Under the pieces are notes generated by a model, which was not told where the DNA came from, did not search any database, and was given only the letters and a program-made list of their open reading frames with translations. A stretch of 64,000 nt of DNA from Pelobates cultripes (Eukaryota > Chordata > Amphibia > Anura > Pelobatidae): positions 263,615,112-263,679,111 of the forward strand of contig OW240913.1 in the NCBI GenBank assembly GCA_933207985.1, written 5' to 3'. A program made the position numbers and the translations under genes. Numbering within the stretch: position 1 is the first letter of the stretch; each line of letters starts with the position of its first letter. Below, piece by piece: positions 32,281 through 44,187 of the stretch.

Positions 32281-34500
32281 TGGAATGTCTACTTTATAAA
32301 AATATAAACTTTCATGATGTTAACATTAACGGGGGGATGCAAAAATATGCCAAACTGAAGATAGGCCAAGCATACCTATATATTAAGTTGAAAAACTGAT
32401 ATGTACAAGTCTTGAATGTGGCCTTTTAGCCCCCAAACAACCCAACAAACCTATGCATGGGTGATGTCACTGTACTCAGGAGATGTTGCTGAACACATAT
32501 TGGGGTGTTGTTTGGCAGTGATACATAACAGGATCTGTTAATTCATGCCTAAAGTACAATGTATGTGTAAAAAAACATGAAGAAAATTACTACCCAAAAG
32601 TTTGCCAAAGGCTGGTGGTAGAATTATTGCATGAAAAGTATTAAACTACCACCATTTAAAATACCCTGATTGTCTACTTTTCAAAAATATATGGTTTGAT
32701 GGGGGTAAAATACATTGGCCCAAATAGGACATGTGCGCAGGTTGACTACATGTCAAAATTCCAAGTTGAAAAATGGATATGCGCACCTGCCAAATGTGGC
32801 CTTTTAGCCCCCAAACAATCCGACAAGCCTATGCATGGGTGGTATCACTGTACTCAGGAGATGTTGCTGAACACATATTGGCGTGTTGTTTGGCAGTGAC
32901 ACATAACACGATTTGTTAATTCATGCCTAAAGTACAATGTGTGTGAAAAAAAACACACAAAAAATGACTACCTAAATGTTTGACAATGTCTGGTGGTAGA
33001 ATTAGTGCATGGAAAGTGTTAAAAAACCACCATTTGAAATACCCTAGGGTGTCTACTTTCCAAAAATATATGGTTTGGTGGGGGTAAAATACATTGGCCG
33101 GCCTTACAAATGTCCCAAATAGGACATGTGCGCAGGTTGACTACATGTCAAAATTCCAAGTTGAAAAATGGATATGCGCACCTGCCAAATGTGGCCTTTT
33201 AGCCCCCAAACAATCCGACAAGCCTATGCATGGGTGGTATCACTGTACTCAGGAGATGTTGCTGAACACATATTGGTGTGTTGTTTGGCAGTGACACATA
33301 ACACGATTTGTTAATTCATGCCTAAAGTACAATGTGTGTGAAAAAAAACACACAAAAAATGACTACCTAAATGTTTGACAATGTCTGGTGGTAGAATTAG
33401 TGCATGGAAAGTGTTAAAAAAACACCATTTGAAATACCCTAGGGTGTCTACTTTCCAAAAATATATGGTTTGGTGGGGGTAAAATACATTGGCCGGCCTT
33501 ACAAATGTCCCAAATAGGACATGTGCGCAGGTTGACTACATGTCAAAATTCCAAGTTGAAAAATGGATATGCGCACCTGCCAAATGTGGCCTTTTAGCCC
33601 CCAAACAATCCGACAAGCCTATGCATGGGTGGTATCACTGTACTCAGGAGATGTTGCTGAACACATATTGGCGTGTTGTTTGGCAGTGACACATAACACG
33701 ATTTGTTAATTCATGCCTAAAGTACAATGTGTGTGAAAAAAAACACACAAAAAATTACTACCTAAATGTTTGACAATGTCTGGTGGTAGAATTAGTGCAT
33801 GGAAAGTGTTAAAAAACCACCATTTGAAATACCCTAGGGTGTCTACTTTCCAAAAATATATGGTTTGGTGGGGGTAAAATACATTGGCCGGCCTTACAAA
33901 TGTCCCAAATAGGACATGTGCGCAGGTTGACTACATGTCAAAATTCCAAGTTGAAAAATGGATATGCGCACCTGCCAAATGTGGCCTTTTAGCCCCCAAA
34001 CAATCCGACAAGCCTATGCATGGGTGGTATCACTGTACTCAGGAGATGTTGCTGAACACATATTGGTGTGTTGTTTGGCAATGACACATAACACGATTTG
34101 TTAATTCATGCCTAAAGTACAATGTGTGTGAAAAAAAACACACAAAAAATGACTACCTAAATGTTTGACAATGTCTGGTGGTAGAATTAGTGCATGGAAA
34201 GTGTTAAAAAACCACCATTTGAAATACCCTAGGGTGTCTACTTTCCAAAAATATATGGTTTGGTGGGGGTAAAATACATTGGCCGGCCTTACAAATGTCC
34301 CAAATAGGACATGTGCGCAGGTTGACTACATGTCAAAATTCCAAGTTGAAAAATGGATATGCGCACCTGCCAAATGTGGCCTTTTAGCCCCCAAACAATC
34401 CGACAAGCCTATGCATGAGTGGTATCACTGTACTCGGGAGATATTGCTGAACATATATTAGTGTGTTTTTTTGGCAGCAAGACATAACAGGATCTGTAAG
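32281..34500 (+). repeat. 395-bp tandem array inside piggyBac
   Basis: The word CCAAATAGGACATGTGCGC recurs at about 32720, 33115, 33510, 33905 and 34300, exactly 395 bp apart. A more divergent unit precedes (about 32281-32674), and the last unit decays after 34440. The units differ at only a few positions. Each holds a 60-67 codon open frame (for example 33094-33294); since the units are almost identical this is not evidence of coding. Confidence 0.95.
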
Positions 34501-35145
34501 TTTATACCTGAATTGCAATGTATGTGAAAAAAAACAAAAAAAACAACTATCTATGCAAAGTTTGGCAAAGACTTGTGGTAAAATGGCTGCATAGAAAGTG
34601 TCAAAATATCCTTAGATGAATACCCTGGGTTGTCTACTTTAAAAAAAATATATACATGTGGAGTGTTTCCCAGAGATTTATGACAGATAATAGTGTTACA
34701 ATGTCACTATTGATACATTTTAAAAATGTTTGTTTTGAAACCGCCATATCCTACTTGTACCTATAGCCCTATAACTTGCAAAAAAAAGCACGTAAACACT
34801 GGGTATTTTTAAACTCAGGACAAAATTTTGAATCTATTTAGCTGTTTTTTTCATTCGCTTTTGTAGATGAGTAAAAGATTTTTCAAGTAAAAGTCAAAAA
34901 ACATGTATTTTTTTCAATTTTTCATCATATTTTTTTATTTTTTTAAAATTAAAATACATGAGATTATATAAATAATGGTATGTAAAGAAAGCCCCTTTTG
35001 TCCTGAAAAAAACAATATATAATTTGTATGGGAACAGTAAATGAGAGAGCGGAAAATTACAGCTAAACACAAACACCAGAAAAGTGTAAAAATATTCCTG
35101 GTCGCAAATGTACAACATCGCAAAAACAGTCCAGTCCTTAAGGGG
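34501..35145 (+). other. piggyBac 3' region shared with non-autonomous relatives
   Basis: In reverse orientation this matches the left parts of 36816-38909 and 50526-52640 (CAATAGTGACATTGTAACAC, AAAAAGCACGTAAACACTGG). It ends with the terminal inverted repeat. The 62-74 codon minus-strand frames here also occur in the relatives and are by-products of AT-rich sequence. Confidence 0.75.
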
Positions 35146-35357
35146 TTAAACTTTACTTAGCCCCTCTTTTAAATCAAGGTGCAATATGCACAATTCTGTG
35201 CAGACAACCCTGTATCATACTTGCACCTGAAACACTTCGATATTGGCTAACGACATCATATACTTTTACTACTATACTAGACATAACTCACATTGCATTG
35301 CATAATCTCCTTTAGGGGTTTATTATATTACTTCTATAATAAACCAAAATAAATAAT

Positions 35358-36811
35358 CTAAACTCTCCGTCCAGGGGTTTGTGTATCTAAACTCTCAATT
35401 ATTTTTCTCCATAAACTACTGATATCTCTAATTTTATTTGTCTGGTATCCTAAGGCCTCCATAGTTAATTGGTGCCGAACTTGTGAGTACAGTTGGGCCT
35501 GTGTAAAATTCTCACTGCTCTTCCAACTCCTAGCAATTATTATTTTTACTGCTGCCACAAAGTGGACATATATGAATCTCTCTCTAAAATGAAGTGATTG
35601 TAGATGTAAATGGAACAGACCATTATGAGGACCCCTAGGAATACTTCTCTCTGTTATGTATTCCGGTGCCTCAAAGGCCATGTACCACAACCTTTTCACC
35701 TTACTGCATTCCCACCAGATATGGCCAAAAGTCCCTTCCGTCTCATTTTATCTCCAACACGTTGGAGAATTGGATATATACATTTTAGTCAATCTGGTGG
35801 GAACTAAATTCCAGTGATTCATCAATTTAAATAGTACCTCCAAAATACTCAAACAGTGGATAGCTTTACTAGTTTGTATTAACACTTCAACCCATTCAGT
35901 CTTAAAAATCTGTATATTTAGCTCTTTACCCCACTTCTGCATGTTTACATTCGTAATTGGTGCTTCAATCTGAAGAAGAGCGTTTCTTGCTTTTGAGGCT
36001 ATTTGAGATACTTTCTCATTATTTAATAAAGTGGTCAGTTTTTCTAAACCCACTATAGGTCGAGCTAACAAAAATTGTTTGATGAAACCTCTGATCCTTA
36101 AGTAATTATACCACTCCTTCCTAGGTAACGAAAATTCTTGTATCAGCCTCTCAAACGACTTAATTTTGTCTCCTAGTATAATTTGATTAATATATTTTAT
36201 ACCTTTCCTTGACCACTCATTCGTATGTATATCCTTCATCCTTACTTGTATAACACTAAAATTAAAGTTTCCCAGTATTTTGTTACCAATTCCGCTGCTA
36301 TTCCTCAACCTTTCCCATTCCAACAAGATTGCTTTCAAACAATTATTTAAAGAGCAGACTTTCTTAATTCTCTCATCTCGGTAAGTTATCAATATCAGTT
36401 GATGCAATTTATCCATTCCTGACATCTCCATTTCTAATTGATACCAGTCCTCTTCCTCAGAACTTATAAGTTGCGTCTCATAGATATGGAGCATCATATT
36501 AGCTAAATAGGTAGGTTCACATTTGGAAAATGTATACCTCCATTCCTACTCTTCTGCATCAGAAGTTTTTTATTCATTCTTGGCCTTTTCCCTTTCCATA
36601 TGAAATTATTTGTATCTCGTTGTATCATAGCTAACCATGGTTGGGGCATACTTAAAGGGATCATGCGAAAGAGGTAGGACCATTTGGGGAGTAAATACGA
36701 ATTGATCAGGTTAATTCTTCCCCACCAAGATAATTCGACCTGTCTCCATTTTTTTTAAAGACTCGTGGGTTAATCTAAATGTTTCTTTTTAATTTTTTTA
36801 CATCGTATCAT
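35358..36811 (-). pseudogene. L1 ORF2 C-terminal part
   Basis: Minus-strand coding resumes on the left side of the piggyBac derivative. It opens with the post-catalytic RT region (VELSWWGRINLINSYLLPKW, FIWKGKRPRMNKK) near 36720-36580, then a long helical region (SLNNCLKAILLEWERLRN, LGDKIKSFERLIQEFSLP) and the C-terminal Cys/His motif CWR-stop-NETEGTFGHIWWEC at about 35770-35715, with a TAA right after CWR. The C-terminal domain helps LINE RNPs bind nucleic acid. It ends at 35358 before the 3' untranslated region. Small frameshifts occur near A-runs. Confidence 0.8.
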
Positions 36812-36815
36812 TTAA

Positions 36816-38909
36816 CCCCTTAAGGACTGGACTGTTTTTGCGATGTTGTACATTTGCGACCAGGCATATTTTTACACTTTTGTGGTGTTTGTGTTTGGCT
36901 GTAATTTTCCGCTCTCTCATTTACTGTTCCCATACAAATTATTTTTTCAGGACAAAAGGGGCTTTCTTTACATAACATTATTTATATAATCTCTTGTAGT
37001 TTAATTTAAAAAAAATAAAAAAATATGATGAAAAATTTTAAAAAATACATGTTTTTTTACTTTTACTTGAAAAATCTTTTACTCATCTACAAAAGTGAAT
37101 GAGTTTAAAAATACCCAGTGTGTTTACATGCTTTTTTGCTTTTTTTTGCATGTTATAGGGCTATAGGTACAAGTAGGATATTGCGGTTTCAAAACATACA
37201 TTTTTAAAATTTATCAATAGTGACATTGTAACACTAGTATCTGTCATAAATCTCTGAATAACACCCCACATGTACATATTTTTTTTAAAGTAGACAACCC
37301 AGAGTATTCAATATGGGGTATGTCCAGTCTTTTTTAGTAGCCACTTAGTCAAAAACACTGGCCAAAGTAAGCATTCATATTTGTTTGTGTGTGAAAAAAG
37401 TAAAAAAACTAAATTGAACGCTAATTTTGGCCAGTGTTTGTGACAAGTGGTTACTAAAAAAGACTGGACATACCCCATTTGCAATACCTTGGGTTGTCTT
37501 CTTTTGCAAATGGTATGCCATCATGGGGGTAATTCTCATTCCTGGGCTACCATACCCTCTCAAAGGCAACGTAACCAACCTGGCCATTTTCAATGTAAAA
37601 ATATTTGACCCATTTATTTGACCCTGTAACTTTTCAAAAATACTATAAAACCTGTACATGGGGGGTACTGTTTTACTCGGGAGATATTGCTGAACACAAA
37701 TATTAGTGTATCAGAACTGTAAAATGTATCACAGCGAAAATATCGTCAGTGAAAGTGCCGTTTGTGTGTGAAAAATGCAAAAAACTTCACTTTCACTGAC
37801 AATATCATCGCTGTGATATGTTTTACTGTTTTGAAACACTAATATTTGTGTTCAGCGAAGTATCCCGAGTTAAACAGTTCTCCATGTACAGGTTTCAGGG
37901 TGTCATAGAAAGTTACAGGGTTTAACACAGTGCTAGCAAATTAAATTCTCTGGACTTTCGGCCTGGGTTGGCAGGCAGGTTCCTCAAATTGCAATCAATA
38001 AAATTACTTAATTATGTTAAAAATATTACATAAATACGCACGTAGAATTTAAATATATATGCATATTTATATATTTGAAGTCTACGAGTATATTTATATA
38101 ATTATTTATGTAATTTTGTATATGGACATATGTATATTTTGTATTATTTTTATTTATTTATATATACATAGATATATATAAAAATTCATTCTAAGTGTAT
38201 TTTGATATATTTATTTATATATGTGATTTATATATATTAATTTTAAAATACAGTTAGAATAAAATTTCATATAGATATATATTTTTTTTCAATTTTTATG
38301 ATTATTTAAAAAAAATGTATTTAATTTAAATTACTTATTATTTATATTTTATAATAATATATATATAAAATATATATAGTTATTATATATATTATATATA
38401 TACGTGTGTAATTTAATTATAAGTGTATTTTTATATTAATATAAGTACATATTAATATAAAAATACACTTAGCATGACATTATATATATGATATTTAGAC
38501 ATATATTATATAGATATAATATATGTCTATATATCATATAAATATATATACACATATATAATTTTTTTTTAATTAACATTAACTTTATTTTTTTTTATTG
38601 ATTTTACACTAGCAGGGAGACTGCCTGTCAGCACAGACAGTCCCCCTGCAGGCAGACACATGGACACCTATTGTGACCATGTGATCGCTGTGTTAAGCGA
38701 TCACATGGCCACAGGGGTCCTAATCCAGTGTGGGGAGACTGTCTGAGCTGCAGGCAGTCTCCCCACAACGGGAGCAATGCTGATCGCCGCCGGGGGAACG
38801 ACGGCGATCAGGTAAGTAACTAGGACCGTTAGGACGGTTCAGGACCGTCAGCGGTCGGCAATGGGAAAATGCAGATGACGGTCCTGAACCGTCCTCAGTC
38901 CTTAAGGGG
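36816..38909 (-). mobile_element. piggyBac-derived non-autonomous element, 2.1 kb
   Basis: TTAA at 36812-36815 and 38910-38913; ends CCCCTTAAGGAC and GTCCTTAAGGGG. The termini match piggyBac 29636-35145 in reverse. There is no transposase; instead there are two long internal inverted repeats (about 37301-37491 and 37653-37900), an AT-rich tract, and a GC-rich end with CAGGTAAGTA at 38809-38818. It interrupts the L1 RT. A close paralogue lies at 50526-52640. Confidence 0.9.
38040..38585. repeat. AT-rich tract with TATATA palindromes
   Basis: More than 500 bp of TATATA, ATATAT and TTTATATTAATATAAG words within the piggyBac derivative. The matching tract is at 51780-52315. Confidence 0.9.
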
Positions 38910-38913
38910 TTAA

Positions 38914-40231
38914 ATCACCAGTAAGTATTATTCCCAAATATGACAATTGATTTTTATCCCAATGAAAGTTATAGCGTTCCTTTATATGGAGTCTACATTC
39001 CCTTGAGATGTTGATAGCTAAGAAGGTTGATTTAGCTACATTGATTTTGTAATTTGAGATTAAACTGTATTTGTTTACTTCTTCCATCAAGGCAACCAAA
39101 GATTCGACAGGATCGGTTTGGGTCATAATTAAATCATCCGCATATAAGTTAAGTTTAAATTCTTTATCTCTATATCTAAAACCTTTTATTCAGGAATTAT
39201 TTCTAATATTAATAGCGAGGATCTCCATTGTCATAATGTACAGAGTAGGCGACAGAGGACAGCCTTGCCGTGTTCCGTTATTTAATGTAAACCATTCTGC
39301 ACATATGTTCGGAGCCACTGTTCTTGCCATTGGACCTGCATATAACGCGAGAATTGCATTAAGCATCCATCCCCGTATACCGAATTTTTCCAAGGTTTTC
39401 CTTAAAAAAACCCAACTGACCCTGTCGAAAGCCTTCTCAGCATCAACTGCCAATAGAAATAAGGGCTTTTTACTTCTTCGAGCAGCGTCTATTAAATCTA
39501 ACAGCCTTCTGGAATTATCCACCGAATCCCTCCCCGGTACAAACCCAATTTGATCATTTTTTATGATGTTAACCATGACTCTCTTTAATCTGTTGGCCAA
39601 AACTGATGAAAAAATCTTAACATCTGTGTTGATTAATGAAATGGGTCTATAATTTTTCACCTTTAAGGGGTCTTTATTTGGCTTAAGGATTGGGAGGATA
39701 TTTGCTCTCAGCATTTCGGTGGACAATTTACCTACTGACACTATTTCATTAAACATGTTAGTTAAGTGCAAGGCTATACGGTTATTGAAAGATTTATAAA
39801 ATAGATTTGAAAAGCCATCTGGACCTGGGGTCTTATCCGATTTTAAATTGCCTACTACCTCCTCCACTTCTTGAACTGTAAAGGGAGTTTTTAAATAATT
39901 TCTTTGTTCTAACGAAACACTGGGTGTGACCGTTTTACTCAAATAATTCTCCTCTATTACAAACGAGGGAGGAAGGTTATACAGAGCCTCATAATACTTA
40001 TTGAATTTCTCTCCTATCTTTTTGGGGTCCAAGTATTCACCTTCATCATCCGCTATCTTCATTATCTTACTGGATCCAATTTTATCTCTTAACTTTTTTG
40101 TCATTATCCTATACACTCGGTTCCCCTTATAATAAAAGTTAGACTTAAGTTTATTCAAAACCCTTGCATTTTTTTCTAGGAGGAAATTATTAATTTTATT
40201 TTGAGCAATTTTCAGGGCATCTGCATGTTCC
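38914..40231 (-). pseudogene. L1 ORF2 reverse transcriptase
   Basis: One frame runs from about 40158 to 38914, interrupted only by a TGA near 39188. Motifs in order: TPGPDGFSNLFYKSF, PISLINTDVKIFSSVLANRL, DQIGFVPGRDSVDN, LLAVDAEKAFDRVSW (motif A), NNGTRQGCPLSPTLYIM (motif B) and LNLYADDLIM with the intact YADD at 39133-39144. It ends at the piggyBac derivative. The segment is well preserved, so this L1 is not very old. RT would copy the element RNA at nicked target DNA. Confidence 0.88.
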
Positions 40232-40789
40232 TGTTAGGGTCTTACCTGAGTTGGGAGTCTGTAGCGCAGATATGATGCTCACCCTTGCAAATAACCACAG
40301 GCCAAGGTGGTCAGGTAAGAATTCACCTGACCTGTGGATCTGTGCACGGGGGCTGTGCAGGATGAAGTTCCAAAACGCAGCACAGGCAAGGACTCAAACA
40401 GCATGATAGTCAAGGGATAGCTGAGGTCAAAGGATGCCAGAGGACAGGAACAACGAGGAATAGCCGGAGTCAAGTGATGCCAGAGGTCAGCGTAAACGAT
40501 GCCAGGAGCCGGGGTCAATATGAAGCAGAGAATCAAAAGACAGGAACACTGGCACGGAACACACACAACAGGATCAAAGACTTGATCCAGATCACAGGGT
40601 GAGGCTGAGTTTATATACCCTGCTGATATCTGATCAGGTGAAGCACGGCTATCAACAAGGGACATCCCCCAGTGATGCAGACAAGACAGGATTATAGAAC
40701 TGAAATAGCTGACAAGCAACAAAGCTACTGTGGCTCAGAGGTAGGACGCAGGACCAGAACCACCAAGTAGCCAGGTTTGAATCCTGACA
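40232..40789 (-). mobile_element. Solo LTR E inside L1 ORF2
   Basis: Plus-strand ends TGTTAGGG and CCTGACA, 558 bp, with an exact 5-bp duplication GTTCC at 40227-40231 and 40790-40794. On the minus strand a TATATAAAC box lies near 40610-40618, so it is read leftward. It is not obviously related to the gypsy LTRs A-D. It separates the L1 endonuclease from RT. The 147-codon frame inside has no domain. Confidence 0.85.
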
Positions 40790-40794
40790 GTTCC

Positions 40795-42190
40795 CTAGAA
40801 GGGGACTGCTTGTTATTAATTGAGGCTTTATTTAATGCTGCTTGGAGCACCAGGAGGGCTTTGTATCGTGCTTGTATACTAATTATATTGCCTCTCATGG
40901 TAGATTTGAAGGCACACCAATTATTTATGTATGAGGTATCGTTCAGGTCATTGGCAAAAAAAATCACCAATTTGTTTATCCAATAATTCTAAATTGGTTT
41001 TATACTTTAAAAGATTATCAATACGCCAAGTTTCGCGATTGGTCCTGGCCCATTGGTTTTTCATCTCCCACATAATGATGCTATGATCTGACCAGGTATT
41101 ATCAAGGATCTTAAAGTAATTAATATTTGTTAGTGCTATTGCATTTCCCCAGACCATGTCTTTTCGAGAGTAAGACAAACGCACTTGCGAAAAGAACGTA
41201 TACTCCAGTGAATCAGGGTTAAGTGTTCTCCATAAATCAAAATAATCATAATTAATTATATTTCTCTTAATAGATTTTGCTAATTTATCTGTTCTTTTGT
41301 GATGTGATAGTGTTGAAGTAAACTTTTTATCTAGTTTCGGGTCCAATACACTGTTGAAGTCCCCAGCTATTAAACATATACCTGTTTTTTTGGATTCCAC
41401 TAAGTCTAAAAATATTTTTAGGGTTGGAACTGGAAAGTCATTAGGGAGATAAATATTTATCAGCGTATAGGGTATCGCATTTAATTTACAGCAAACTTTA
41501 ACATATCTACCCTCTTTATCTTTAACTTGGTGCGTAATTTCGACTTTTGAAGGACCACTATAGTGCCAGGAAAACATACTAGTTTTCCTGGCACTATAGT
41601 GCCCTGAGGGTGCCCCCACCCTCAAGGTCCTCCTCCCGCTGGGCTCTAGGTGGAGGAAGGGGTTAAATTTACCTCTTTCTCCAGCGCGGGGGGGGAGCTT
41701 TCCTCCTCGTCTCCGCCTCCTCTTCGGCTGAATGCGCATGCTGTGATTTTCACAGTGAGAAGCACGCAAGCGCCTCTAGTGGCAGTCAAGAGACAACCAC
41801 TAGTGGCTGGATTAACCATATTATAAACATAGCAGTTTCTCTGAATCTGCTATGTTTATAAAAAAAAAAGGGTTATCCTTAGCTGGACCAGGCACCCAAA
41901 CCACTTCATTAAGCTGAAGTGGTCTGGGTGCCTATAGTGGTCCTTTAATGTATGACAAAAAGGCTATTGCTACTCCTCTTTTTTTTTATGGCTTAATGAA
42001 GCGTGAATCACGACAGGAAATCTTGAACCACCCCAACCATGATTGTCTGTATATGTCCAGTGGGTTTATTGAAAGAAACCCACTTCCATTTTATTTGTTA
42101 TAATTTATATAATTATAAATTACAGATTTTTTATTAGGAGAGTTTAAACCCTGGACATTAACCAAAATCATCAGTGATAATGCCACTGTC
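40795..42190 (-). pseudogene. L1 ORF2 endonuclease, split by a MITE
   Basis: The N-terminal part lies at 42160-41949: NVQGLNSPNKKSVIYNYI and SWLGWFKISCRDSRF, decayed by stops. After the MITE (41551-41944) the frame runs from about 41546 to 40972: VCCKLNAIPYTLINIYLPND, GICLIAGDFNSVLD (GDFN), YDYFDLWRTLNPDSLEYTFF and TWSDHSIIMW (SDH), then the linker towards RT. It nicks target DNA in active L1s. The open frame that reaches 41769 is a chance fusion of MITE sequence to the endonuclease. Confidence 0.82.
41551..41944. mobile_element. TTAA-type MITE (Kolobok-like) in the L1 endonuclease
   Basis: AGGACCACTATAG and CTATAGTGGTCCT ends; flanks TTGA (41547-41550) and TTAA (41945-41948). The subterminal hairpin CCACTTCATTAAGCTGAAGTGG is at 41911-41932. 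It is the same family, inverted, as 46216-46616. TTAA targets and these ends resemble the Kolobok-type MITEs known from frogs. Confidence 0.85.
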
Positions 42191-43165
42191 CCCAAGAAGA
42201 TTGCAACGCTTTACATAAAACACACATACACCACATCACATAGACCAAAAATGGCCTTATGGGAAATAATCCCAGTCTGGCCCGACATGATCTGACTCCA
42301 AGGAGGTTGCCTCTCACCTCACACCCCAGGAACTAGTTCTGTCTTCGTAATATGGTAGCATTAATGACCATATCTCGGCACTTGGTGGGACAATATAGCC
42401 GTCAAGAGTGAGCATGATCCTTTTATTTTATCATCCCCCTTCCCTTCTAGTCCCCTCCAAAAAAAAGGAGGAGAAGAAAAAAAAGGGAGAAGAGAGAAAA
42501 AGAGAGAGAGGAAAAAAAAATTATATCCTTATATAACCTTAAATGGCTGAGTTATATCTTACTTATATATATATATCATCTTTCAAGTGCTGCACACCAT
42601 CTATAAAACTAAGTGTATATTTTCATATGAACATTCTGTTACCATTTCTTCTTTTTTTTATTACCTATTGTACTACCCCCAAATTGCTTCACTATGTGCA
42701 CGTGTGTATTAACACTTTTTAAATTTTACTTGATCATTCTACACCCTTTATATTTGACCTACTAACTTTAGTTCCTTCTTCACCTAAAAAATTAAAGATT
42801 GTTAAACCTCTCACGTCTTCTGTATGTTTGTGCTATTATCTTTATAATCGTGATATACTATATAAAAGTGAACACACTCTTGCCTCATGTTATTAAACAA
42901 ACATTGCCCTTCTTGTTTCTTTTGTGCTATCTTTCTCCTTCCTTATTCTTTTATGTGATATTTCCACTGTATACATCAGTCAGTTATTAGAGAGAAAAAA
43001 AAAATGTTCCATATTTTGGAGAGCCTGATCCAATAGGATCTACTTTTAATTATCGCTGTAATGTTCTCCTTATGATTCTTTTAGTCATCTTAAAAAGATT
43101 TCCTATTTACCAACGGTTATTTCTTGAAAAAAACTAAAAAACTGTCCTCTTCTGTCCACCCTCCT
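42191..43165. other. L1 inter-ORF region
   Basis: Between ORF1 and ORF2 of the minus-strand L1. It includes a purine-rich stretch at 42455-42525. No domain is recognised in either strand. Confidence 0.5.
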
Positions 43166-44187
43166 TCACACTGTCTTCTGTCTTCTATTGTTACGCTGCT
43201 CCAAACATTTGTTTTTCTTCCATCCACTTTCCAGGGAGTCCGAAGTTATAATTTTTTCCGTCTTCTCTTGCCAAAAGATCCTAAGGCATTTGGGAAATCC
43301 CCATATGTATTTCACTTCTCTTGCTCTTAAAGTGGCCAACTCCTGGCTAAAACCTCTGCACCATGTTCTTGTGTGAAATGATAAATCTGGGAATATTAGT
43401 AAGTCCTTGAACCTCTCTTCCAATACCGGTTTATTTTTTAATGACCCCATTATCTTATCTTTGAAGTTAAAAGATTGAAATTTAACTATTACATCTCTTG
43501 GTGAGGATTCTGCTATATTTCGAGGTCTAGGGAGCCTGTGGAATCTTTCTAATTCAGAATCTTTTAGTCCAATTTCCGCTAGTAACGACTCAAAGTAATC
43601 CATTAAAAAAAATTTCAGCATTGTGTCATTAACTATTTCAGGGATATTACGGATTCTGATATTGGATCTCCTAGAACGATCTTCCAAATCATTTAGTTTG
43701 CCCTCTAGTTGTTCCACTTTGAGCTGCAAGTCTGTCATAGTTGTCTGTATTTGGTCATATTTTAATTCAGTTTGCATCATCTTGGATTCTATAGATCCCA
43801 TTTTTTCTTGCATACTTCTTAATTCCTGTTTTAAATCTGACAACCCTTTCTGAATATCTTCTTTAATACTCTACAAATATTTATCTAAATCATTTATTAG
43901 GATCTCTGCAATTAGAGGTTTACCTACTTGTTTGTCTAGAGGGGGATTAGTGTTAAATTTGGGAGGGGGGAGGTGTCCCGGGTTTCCAAAACCACTTGAG
44001 ATTTATTTTGAGATGGGGAGAAATATCCTGACAATCTTTTCTCTGGAATGGGATCCTTTTTTTCCCTCTTTCTCTTATCTTCCTGTGGTTTTTTTGGCTG
44101 CCATTCTGTAGATTTTTTTCTTTTTTCGTTGATGTTTATATACTGTTCTTTTCCCTTCTCTCTCCCTTTATTTCTCTCTTCCTTCAA
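43166..44187 (-). pseudogene. L1 ORF1 (coiled coil and RRM), frameshifted
   Basis: The N-terminal part (44187-43936) is very basic and hydrophilic (KRKKSTEWQPKKPQEDKRKR). After a stop and a frame change, 43843-43166 shows a heptad-rich coiled coil (LKYDQIQTTMTDLQLKVEQL), the SRRSNIRIRNIPE linker that starts the RRM-like domain, and PRDVIVKFQSFNFKDKIM. ORF1 proteins trimerise and coat L1 RNA. The C-terminal domain continues to about residue 190 (FPDLSFHTRTWCRGF, WGFPKCLRIFW), matching the usual layout. Confidence 0.82.

Larger units (their letters stand above)
29636..35145 (+). mobile_element. piggyBac-family transposon with decayed transposase
   Basis: TTAA at 29632-29635 and 35146-35149 flank ends CCCCTTAAGGAC and GTCCTTAAGGGG, as expected for piggyBac integration. 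Subterminal copies of ACGGTTCAGGACCGTCCT and its complement lie at 29652-29718. It contains a transposase pseudogene (30398-31985), a TCTGT decamer array upstream of it and a 395-bp tandem array downstream. At 5.5 kb it is long for the family because of the array. It inserted into the 3' untranslated region of the L1. Three shorter relatives in this window have the opposite orientation. Confidence 0.9.

Noticed and set aside
32696..34461. Five repeated 60-67 codon frames of the same peptide
   Set aside because: Units are nearly identical DNA copies, so conservation of the frame says nothing about coding. A repeated small protein was considered, but no domain or promoter pattern supports it.
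32281..34500. Regular repeats considered as a CRISPR-like array
   Set aside because: Period is 395 bp with no spacer-repeat structure, inside a eukaryotic transposon.
40948..41769. 273-codon frame as an intact protein
   Set aside because: The first 70 codons are MITE sequence joined by chance to the L1 endonuclease.
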